Below, one piece after another: positions 1 to 4,729 of a stretch of 5,748 bases of DNA. The DNA comes from an uncultured Caulobacterales bacterium. Lineage in GTDB: Bacteria; Pseudomonadota; Alphaproteobacteria; Caulobacterales; Caulobacteraceae. The stretch's first letter is position 1, and every line of letters begins with the position of its first letter. Below the pieces are notes generated by a model. That model did no database searches. It was not told where the DNA came from and was given only the letters and a program-made list of their open reading frames with translations. Location of the stretch: positions 1-5,748 of the forward strand of contig CAIUZX010000011.1 of assembly GCA_903903715.1 (NCBI GenBank), in the 5' to 3' direction. The position numbers and the translations under genes were made by a program.

Positions 1-1631
1 AGGGTGTCCTCAGGGATGACGATCCCCGCCGCTTTCAGCCCGTCCCGCACCGCCGCCTCGTTCAGCAGGCGGGCGAGGAGGCGCGCATTCACCTCTCCCG
101 ACTGACCGCCGCAGGCGCCGCAGTGCAGGCCGCTCGCGTGCGGCGTATTCACGACATTGGCGCCGTGACCGACCAAAAGGACGAGGCGCGCAAAGCCCTT
201 GGTCAGGGACATGGCGCGGAGCACCTGCCCGGCGGCGGCCACCCGAGCGCCCGGGTCGAGGGGGGTGTCGAAGCGGGGCGGCGGGTCGTGGGGCGCGTGG
301 GCGTGCGGCAGGGCGAGCGCGTCCTGCGTCAGCTTCACCGCATAGAGGGGCCCCGTCGCCTCGACAAAGGCGAAGGACGACACGGCGGCGAGCTTGAATC
401 GGCCCCAGGCGCGGGCGGCGCGCTGGCGAATCCGCTGTGCGAAGTCAGCGGCGGGGGCGCCGTCGGTCGTCGTATGGAGACCGGGGGCGAGGAGGGCGGG
501 CAGGCGCCATTCCTCGACATCCGAGGCGAACCGCCGGTGCGCCGCCGTCAGGCCAAAGAAGCCCGCAAAACCCAGGGTTTCGATGGCGGGATCGAGGTTC
601 TCCAGCGCCCGGCGGAACACTTCGGACCGCACATCGATGCAGAAGGCGGCCTGCAGTCTCGGCCGTCCGTCGGCGCGGGGGGAGGCGGGGGGCATTGCGA
701 GGGTCTGGGCGAGCGCCCGCTGGCCCGCCCGCTCCGCCGCCTCCTGCAGCGCGGCGTCACGGATGTGGTCCGGGCTCGGCGTCACCGGGGCCGCGTGAAG
801 CGCCTTGGCCTTCAGCCAGTCGAGCGCGATGCGACCCTCGTACTGGAGGAGGAGCGCCTCTTCGAAGAGGAGCCGGATGGCCAGAAGGTCCTCCAGCGTC
901 CGGTCCGCTTTGCCCTCCAGCCCTGCGCGCCAGCCAAGATAGCGGGCGTACTGGGCGAAGCCCCCGAGGGTCATGAGAAGCTGGTGGAAATAGGTCTCGC
1001 AGGCGGCGTCGGTCAGGCCAAGGCGCCCCGCTGCGCGGACCAGCACGTCGCCCGTGTGCTCCGGCGCTTCGGAGACAAAGGTCGCGAAGTGGGAAAGGCC
1101 CGCGATCTCCGGCGTCAGGTCATGCGTCGCCACGGCCCGCCAGGCGGCGTAGGCGCTGCGGCCGCGCGGGGCGGCCCACAGGGCCTGTCCCTGGTCGAAG
1201 TATCCGGCGGCCCAGGCGCCGATGCGCTCGGCGATGACCCCCGGCCAGTCGACACCCGACACTTCGGCGGCAAGGTCAGCGACCGTGGGCGGTGGGATCA
1301 GGGTGGGAGGCGCAGCGCCAGCGGCTGTCTTGAGATCCCCCGGCGAGGCGAGGGCCGCCGCCCCCGGCGTCGCGTTCAGCGCGGCGTGGAGGTCGGCGTC
1401 GGTGATCCGGCCCGCCGCGATCTGTTCCGACATCCAAGGACGGGGCGGGGCGAGGCTGATCCCCGCCACCCGGCCAAGGCGCGCCGCCGTGGTCTCCAGT
1501 CGCTCCCCCGTCTGGCCGAGGAAGGGGTTCACCGCGACGCTGGCGTCCAGCGGGAAGGCGGGGGGGACGGCGTTTGCGGCCCGCTGGGCGGCATGCCTCA
1601 CACCGGCTTCGGTCAGGGAAGACTGCGTCAT
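1..1631 (-). CDS. dabA: DabA, inorganic carbon transporter subunit (DUF2309/YbcC-like), 3' end missing
   Basis: DabA is the soluble, carbonic-anhydrase-like half of the DAB inorganic carbon pump. With DabB it is thought to hydrate CO2 to bicarbonate in one direction at the cytoplasmic face of the membrane, driven by a cation gradient. The frame stays open from the ATG at 1631 to the window edge (543 full codons, roughly two thirds of a usual family member), so the C-terminus lies outside. Seen: an N-terminal VAVNPFLGQTGE segment (family motif around AVNP); CIDVRSE with Cys331 and Asp333; GHGANVVNTPHASGLHCGACGG with His489, Cys504 and Cys507. The Cys-x-Asp spacing and the 15-residue His-to-Cys spacing match the zinc ligands described for Halothiobacillus DabA (C351, D353, H524, C539, from memory). 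The start is fixed by the ATGA overlap with dabB and by an AAAAAGG eight bases upstream. No disruption is seen in the visible part. Confidence 0.94.
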   Translation of the reverse strand, partial: MTQSSLTEAGVRHAAQRAANAVPPAFPLDASVAVNPFLGQTGERLETTAARLGRVAGISLAPPRPWMSEQIAAGRITDADLHAALNATPGAAALASPGDLKTAAGAAPPTLIPPPTVADLAAEVSGVDWPGVIAERIGAWAAGYFDQGQALWAAPRGRSAYAAWRAVATHDLTPEIAGLSHFATFVSEAPEHTGDVLVRAAGRLGLTDAACETYFHQLLMTLGGFAQYARYLGWRAGLEGKADRTLEDLLAIRLLFEEALLLQYEGRIALDWLKAKALHAAPVTPSPDHIRDAALQEAAERAGQRALAQTLAMPPASPRADGRPRLQAAFCIDVRSEVFRRALENLDPAIETLGFAGFFGLTAAHRRFASDVEEWRLPALLAPGLHTTTDGAPAADFAQRIRQRAARAWGRFKLAAVSSFAFVEATGPLYAVKLTQDALALPHAHAPHDPPPRFDTPLDPGARVAAAGQVLRAMSLTKGFARLVLLVGHGANVVNTPHASGLHCGACGGQSGEVNARLLARLLNEAAVRDGLKAAGIVIPEDT

Positions 1632-3199
1632 GATGCGCGCCTTTTTGTTTCGAGGGTTGAGGTCGACCAGCCCTGGATCAGCCGGTCGAACAGGGCGTTG
1701 GCGTAGAAGCCGTTGGAGAGGTGGACGCGAAGCCCTGCCGCCGCCGGGTGGTTGGCCCACAGGGGGAACATGGCCTGCACCACGGCGGTCAGGCCAAAGC
1801 TGATCACCGCCACGACAATGATCGTCCACTGCAGCGGACCGGGGGCCGGGGTGTGGGGCAGGACGCCCGCCGTCACAGCTTCGCTGAGCGCCTGCAGGGC
1901 GAAGTAACTGACCGAGGCGAGGGTGGCCGCCACCGCCGTGCGCCGGGTCAGGGCCCGGGGGGCGAGGTCGGCGAGGCCCTGCGCGAAGAGATAGGCGATC
2001 CCGAAGATCAGGATGGCGCCCAGCGCAACGGCCTGCGGCGACTTGTGCGCAAAGCCGAAGCCAAGGCCGATGGCGACATAGAGGCCGAGCGCCAGCAGGA
2101 AGGCCCGCGCCACGGCGCCTGCGCCGGGGGCGGCCACGGGGCCGGGCCTGCGGTTCGCCGCGATCGTCTCCACCGCTCCGCCGGACGACAGGAAGGCGTG
2201 GGCCTTGTAGAGGGAATGGGCGACGATGTGCAGCAGGGCGAGGGGGAAGAGGGCGAGGCCGCACTCCAGCAGCATGAAGCCCATCTGCGCCACGGTCGAC
2301 CAGGCGAGCGAGGTCTTCACCGCAGGCTGGGTCAGCATGACGAGGCCGCCGAACAGGGCCGAAAACCCGCCCACCGCCGCGAGCGCCGCCAGCACGCCGG
2401 GCGAGGTCAGCATCACATCGGCGAAACGGATCAAAAGGAACCCGCCGCCATTGACGACCCCAGCGTGCAGCAGGGCCGAGACCGGCGTCGGCGTCTCCAT
2501 CACGTCGATCAGCCAGCCGTGGGTCGGGAACTGGGCGGACTTCAGGATGGCCGCGAGGGCGAACAGCGCCGCCGCTGCAGTGGTCGCCGCACCGCCGCCT
2601 TCGGTGCGCACGGCGTGCACCAGCCCCTCGATATCCGCCGTGCCATAGCGTGCGGCCAGCAAGCCGAAGGCGGCGATCAGGCTGACATCGCCAAGCCTCG
2701 CCGTCATGAACTTCTTGCGCGCCGCACGGCGGGCGCCGGGGCGCTCCGGATAGAACAGCAGCAGCCGGTGCAGGCAAAAACTGGTGGCGATCCAGGCGGC
2801 GGCGAAGGGCCACACCCCGCCTGCGGTCACCAGGATCAGAACGCACGCCAGCGTCAGGCTCAGCCAGCCGATGAAGGGCGCCTGCCGCGGCTCCCCGTCG
2901 AGATAGGTGGCCGCATAACGCACCACGACCCAGCCGATGAAGCTGACCAGCAGGGCCATGGTCACGCTGACGGCGTCCAGCCGGACGGACAGGCCAAGCC
3001 TTTGATCGCCGAACAGGGTCGTGGTCGCATGGCCGTGCGTGACCAAAAGGACAAGGCTGAAGACCGCGCCCGCAATGGCCGCAAGGCTCGCCCCCTCCGC
3101 GACGCGGCGCGCCGGTTCCGCCCGCCCGTTCAGGCCGTAGAGCCCGGCCAGGGCGACCGCCAAGGGCCCGCCCAGACATGCGATTGCGATGCTTTCCAC
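1628..3199 (-). CDS. dabB: DabB, NuoL/MrpA-like proton-conducting membrane subunit of the DAB carbon pump
   Basis: A 523-residue polytopic membrane protein of the proton-conducting antiporter-like family (Proton_antipo_M; relatives NuoL, NdhF, MrpA). It is thought to supply the ion gradient that drives DabA. Hydrophobic segments run almost the whole length. The core around residues 215-260 has Lys220, FPTHGWLIDVMETPTPVSAL and LLHAGVVNGGGFLLIRF with His245, which align with the NuoL proton-path Lys and His. AHSLYKAHAFL around 327-337 holds Lys332. The segment WIATSFCLHRLLLFYPE at 136-152, followed by a basic stretch with KKF, looks typical of DabB rather than NuoL, and the Glu that NuoL has in this helix is not present. 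No nuo genes are adjacent, and the next gene is dabA, which settles the assignment. Translation starts at GTG behind GGGAG at a seven-base spacing. The TGA overlaps the dabA ATG by four bases, so the pair is one operon with dabB first. Confidence 0.94.
   Translation of the reverse strand: MESIAIACLGGPLAVALAGLYGLNGRAEPARRVAEGASLAAIAGAVFSLVLLVTHGHATTTLFGDQRLGLSVRLDAVSVTMALLVSFIGWVVVRYAATYLDGEPRQAPFIGWLSLTLACVLILVTAGGVWPFAAAWIATSFCLHRLLLFYPERPGARRAARKKFMTARLGDVSLIAAFGLLAARYGTADIEGLVHAVRTEGGGAATTAAAALFALAAILKSAQFPTHGWLIDVMETPTPVSALLHAGVVNGGGFLLIRFADVMLTSPGVLAALAAVGGFSALFGGLVMLTQPAVKTSLAWSTVAQMGFMLLECGLALFPLALLHIVAHSLYKAHAFLSSGGAVETIAANRRPGPVAAPGAGAVARAFLLALGLYVAIGLGFGFAHKSPQAVALGAILIFGIAYLFAQGLADLAPRALTRRTAVAATLASVSYFALQALSEAVTAGVLPHTPAPGPLQWTIIVVAVISFGLTAVVQAMFPLWANHPAAAGLRVHLSNGFYANALFDRLIQGWSTSTLETKRRAS
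1640..1646 (-). promoter_or_regulatory. Ribosome binding site of dabA
   Basis: On the minus strand AAAAAGG lies inside the last codons of dabB, eight bases before the dabA ATG. With the ATGA stop/start overlap it supports coupled translation of the two subunits and decides the dabA start. Confidence 0.6.
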
Positions 3200-3206
3200 C
3201 GATTGT

Positions 3207-3211
3207 CTCCC
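3207..3211 (-). promoter_or_regulatory. Ribosome binding site of dabB, supports the GTG start
   Basis: GGGAG on the minus strand stands seven bases before GTG at 3199. It is the main reason to accept the non-ATG start. The protein then begins with a short hydrophobic run (MESIAIACLGGPLAVAL), as expected for a first membrane helix. Confidence 0.6.
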
Positions 3212-3251
3212 GCCGCGTCAGATCGATGGGCGGAAGGTAGGGCGAGGCTTT

Positions 3252-3280
3252 TACATATAAAAATTCATTGTTGATAAAAG
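3252..3280 (-). promoter_or_regulatory. Weak candidate promoter of dabBA
   Basis: Read on the minus strand, CTTTTA and TATGTA are separated by 17 bases. This would start transcription near 3245 and give a leader of about 45 bases containing the dabB ribosome site. The match to sigma70 consensus is poor, especially at -35, which would fit a promoter that needs an activator such as the adjacent LysR protein. Confidence 0.3.
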
Positions 3281-3298
3281 ATCGTTCGGTTTTATAGA
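3271..3298 (+). promoter_or_regulatory. Candidate sigma70-type promoter of the lysR gene, probably leaderless
   Basis: TTGATA (3271-3276) and TATAGA (3293-3298) are 16 bases apart and close to consensus. Only five bases separate the -10 box from the ATG at 3304, so transcription would begin at or beside the start codon. No Shine-Dalgarno sequence is visible before the ATG, which agrees with a leaderless message. Leaderless mRNAs are known to be common in some alphaproteobacteria such as Caulobacter. Confidence 0.5.
3274..3295. repeat. Inverted repeat ATAAAA-N10-TTTTAT, candidate LysR operator
   Basis: A perfect six-base inverted repeat with a ten-base centre covers the spacer and -10 region of the lysR promoter. 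Its size fits the usual LysR box (dyad with T-N11-A-like spacing). A protein bound here would block lysR transcription while sitting upstream of dabB. AT-rich dyads can arise by chance, so the call is moderate. Confidence 0.4.
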
Positions 3299-3303
3299 AC
3301 GCT

Positions 3304-4191
3304 ATGGCCGAGCTGAACTTCAATCATCTCCGGTATTTCCGGGCCGTGGCGCATGAGGGCGGGCTGACCCGCGCGGCGCAGAAGCTGAACCTGTCGCAGT
3401 CAGCCTTGTCCGTGCAAATTCAAAAGCTTGAGTATCAGATCGGGCATCCCTTGTTCGAGCGGGCGGGGCGCAGGCTCACCCTCACCGAGGCCGGGCAGAT
3501 CGCCCTCGACTATGCCGACACGGTGTTCGCGGCGGGGGATGAGCTGGTCAGCACCCTGAAAGGCCTGCCGGTCAACAGCCGCCAGACCTTGCGCGTCGGC
3601 GCGCTCACCACCCTGTCGCGGAACTTCCAGCTCTCCTTCCTCAAGCCCCTGATCGGGCGGGCGGACGTGGCCCTCGAGGTCCGCTCCGGCGGCCAGAAGG
3701 AGCTTCTGGCCCAGCTTGAGGCCCACGCGCTGGACGTCGTCTTGTCCAATTCCGCCGCCACGAAGGAGGGCCAGCCCCTCCTGCGCGCCCACCTTCTGAA
3801 CCAGCAGCCGGTCAGCCTCGTCGGCCGTCCGCAGCCGGGCGCAAAGCGCTTTCGCTTCCCGGAGGACCTGCGCGAGACGCCCATCCTGCTCCCCGGTCCC
3901 GACAGCGACCTGCGCGCCGCTTTCGACCGGCTGATGGAAGGGGCAGGCATCACGCCCCACGTGCTGGCGGAGGTCGACGACATGGCCATGCTGCGCCTGC
4001 TCGCCCGTGAACAGCCCGAAGGCGTGACCCTGACCCCCTCCATCGTCGTGAAGGACGAACTCGAAACCGGCGTCCTCGTCGAGGTTTGCCGTATTCCGGG
4101 CATGACGGAGCGCTTCTACGCCATCACCCAGAAACGCCGCTTCCCCAACCCCCTGTTGACGGGGTTGCTGGAGGGGGAAGAAAACAATTAG
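3304..4191 (+). CDS. LysR-type transcriptional regulator, NhaR-like, likely controls dabBA
   Basis: A 295-residue LysR-family regulator of normal length. The N-terminal winged helix-turn-helix covers about residues 5-65: NFNHLRYFRAVAHEGGLTRA, then AAQKLNLSQSALSVQIQKLE (recognition helix about 31-41), then the wing GHPLFERAGRRLTLTEAG. A linker helix follows, then an effector-binding domain of periplasmic-binding-protein fold from about residue 90. The opening NFNHLRYF and the segment GRRLTLTEAGQIALDYADTVF resemble NhaR, the Na+-responsive LysR of E. coli, more than CbbR or CynR; this is by eye. It is divergent from dabBA across 104 bases, and LysR genes are common partners of dab loci, so the likely target is that operon, with CO2/bicarbonate status or ion stress as the signal (inference). 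The first ATG of the frame gives the standard LysR N-terminus, although no ribosome site precedes it. Confidence 0.93.
   Translation: MAELNFNHLRYFRAVAHEGGLTRAAQKLNLSQSALSVQIQKLEYQIGHPLFERAGRRLTLTEAGQIALDYADTVFAAGDELVSTLKGLPVNSRQTLRVGALTTLSRNFQLSFLKPLIGRADVALEVRSGGQKELLAQLEAHALDVVLSNSAATKEGQPLLRAHLLNQQPVSLVGRPQPGAKRFRFPEDLRETPILLPGPDSDLRAAFDRLMEGAGITPHVLAEVDDMAMLRLLAREQPEGVTLTPSIVVKDELETGVLVEVCRIPGMTERFYAITQKRRFPNPLLTGLLEGEENN
4146..4167 (+). other. Hairpin at the end of lysR
   Basis: CAACCCC and GGGGTTG form a perfect seven-base stem around an eight-base loop within the last codons of lysR. No run of T follows, so it is not a standard intrinsic terminator. It could slow 3' decay or simply reflect GC-rich coding sequence. 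Confidence 0.25.
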
Positions 4192-4279
4192 AAGGCGTTT
4201 ATCGAATCGTGCGTTCGTTATATGGTTGTGCAAGTCGGGTTGGGAATTTTACTGAGTACGTCGCATGGTTGTTAAGCGA

Positions 4280-4521
4280 ATGATGGTCGATTGTTTTTGT
4301 TGCAATGAGAAGTTCAGCACGGACCGTGGCGATATGAAATTAGGCATGTCGAAGCCTACGGGATCAAAGTGTGCGAAGGATGTTACAGCTCGAATGAGGA
4401 TGGCTGGGCCCCTGACATTGAAAAACGGCTTATGGATCATTTGACTAAAACCAAGCGCCCCATTCCCGAGCGCCCCATTTCCGAGCGCAATGCAAAGGGA
4501 TTGCTGCCGCGCCTTAGTTAA
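4280..4521 (+). pseudogene. Frameshifted small Cys-rich protein gene, function unknown
   Basis: Two frames join into one sensible small protein. The first (ATGs at 4265, 4280 or 4283) reads MVDCFCCNEKFSTDRG. The second, in the -1 frame from about 4331, reads RYEIRHVEAYGIKVCEGCYS and continues with NEDGWAPDIEKRLMDHL up to a tail PIPERPISERNAKGLLPRLS and TAA. Adding one base near 4328-4332 restores a protein of about 79 residues counted from 4283. Neither frame works alone: the first stops at TGA within ATTTGA near 4440, and the second has a TGA at 4306-4308 and no good start. The C-x-C-C and C-x-x-C pairs suggest a small zinc-binding fold. The order Cys pair, GxxxYxxRHV, CxxCY, DGW, and ERNAKGLLPR resembles uncharacterised proteobacterial proteins as I remember them. 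Decay, a sequencing error or, less likely, programmed frameshifting could explain the break. No ribosome site is obvious. Confidence 0.6.
4456..4485 (+). repeat. 15-bp tandem duplication, two copies, in frame
   Basis: The unit CGCCCCATTCCCGAG at 4456-4470 is followed directly by CGCCCCATTTCCGAG at 4471-4485, one mismatch, with CGC starting a third partial copy. It repeats five codons (RPIPE then RPISE) near the C-terminus of the broken Cys-rich gene. It looks like a slippage duplication, since one copy alone would leave a tail ending ERNAKGLLPR. Confidence 0.8.
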
Positions 4522-4665
4522 ATCCGACGGCTGGGACCAGAGGGCGTAGCTATCCGATCTGCTTGGCGACTCATCCAAGACGGCGACCGCTCGCATTACC
4601 GGCTTTCGAAACCAAGACAATAATGACTTCAGGTAGCGAAACGCTCCGGTAAATACAGAAAAAAT
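4522..4665. other. Intergenic stretch without a recognisable gene
   Basis: Between the broken Cys-rich gene and the promoter of the glycosidase I see no credible gene, RNA or mobile element. A short open stretch continues in the same frame after the TAA to another TAA at about 4619-4621 (about 33 codons, containing IRSAWRLIQDGDRSHYRLSK), but it has no start codon and no recognised similarity. The 88 bases at 4192-4279 between lysR and the broken gene are also without a supported feature. Confidence 0.5.
4596..4652. repeat. Imperfect inverted repeat upstream of the glycosidase promoter
   Basis: TTACCGG (4596-4602) and CCGGTAA (4646-4652) are perfect complements 43 bases apart. Inside them TTTCG (4604-4608) can pair with CGAAA (4637-4641), extending a possible long stem with an uneven bulge. 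It lies just upstream of the -35 box at 4666. It may be a protein site, an RNA fold or chance; no T run supports a terminator. Confidence 0.25.
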
Positions 4666-4695
4666 TTGACCTTTAAAGATTTTCGCGCCTATAAA
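4666..4695 (+). promoter_or_regulatory. Candidate sigma70-type promoter of the GH28-like gene
   Basis: TTGACC (4666-4671) and TATAAA (4690-4695) are separated by 18 bases, a good match to consensus. Transcription would begin near 4702, giving a leader of roughly 28 bases that contains AAGG. Short complementary arms CGCCT (4686-4690) and AGGCG (4708-4712) flank the start region and might be an operator, but five bases are too few to claim it. Confidence 0.6.
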
Positions 4696-4716
4696 TCTGC
4701 AATCATAAGGCGTATC

Positions 4717-4720
4717 AAGG
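4717..4720 (+). promoter_or_regulatory. Ribosome binding site of the GH28-like gene
   Basis: AAGG ends nine bases before the ATG at 4730, and 12 and 18 bases before the in-frame ATGs at 4733 and 4739, so 4730 is favoured. A TAG at 4724-4726 in the same frame rules out a start further upstream. Confidence 0.45.
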
Positions 4721-4729
4721 TTTTAGTTC

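Larger units (their letters stand above)
3200..3303. promoter_or_regulatory. Divergent dabB-lysR control region
   Basis: These 104 bases separate dabB (minus) from the LysR gene (plus). The half nearer lysR (about 3249-3298) is sharply AT-rich inside GC-rich flanks, as expected for back-to-back promoters. It contains TTTTA-N4-TAAAA (3249-3262), ATAAAA copies at 3257-3262 and 3274-3279, and TTTTAT at 3290-3295. LysR-type regulators usually bind such divergent regions, activating the neighbouring operon and repressing their own gene. That role is inferred from arrangement, not shown. Confidence 0.75.

Noticed and set aside
123..1706. Long plus-strand open frame (527 codons) opposite dabA
   Set aside because: It is a shadow of the GC-rich minus-strand gene. 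Its product is a low-complexity Arg/Gly-rich string without a domain, while the opposite strand encodes unmistakable DabA motifs.
1628..3199. NuoL or MrpA subunit of respiratory complex I or an Mrp antiporter
   Set aside because: The gene is shorter than NuoL, stands without other nuo or mrp genes, and overlaps dabA by four bases, which identifies it as DabB.
1721..3274. Long plus-strand open frame (517 codons) opposite dabB
   Set aside because: The product is a Gly/Arg/Gln-rich string with no membrane segments or motif. The minus strand encodes a clear NuoL-like membrane protein.
4146..4167. Intrinsic terminator for lysR
   Set aside because: The stem is good but lies inside the coding sequence and is not followed by a T run.
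3400..4233. Minus-strand open frame opposite lysR
   Set aside because: It mirrors the third-position GC bias of lysR and has no recognisable domain; lysR itself is a full-length family member.
4306..4340. Programmed -1 frameshift in the Cys-rich gene
   Set aside because: No X-XXY-YYZ slippery sequence or strong downstream hairpin is evident in the overlap near the junction, so a simple one-base loss is more likely.
4249..4620. Minus-strand open frame of 123 codons with GNGALGNGAL repeats
   Set aside because: The repeats are the reverse strand of the 15-bp duplication in the Cys-rich gene, and the plus strand makes a more coherent protein. No ribosome site or promoter was seen for it.
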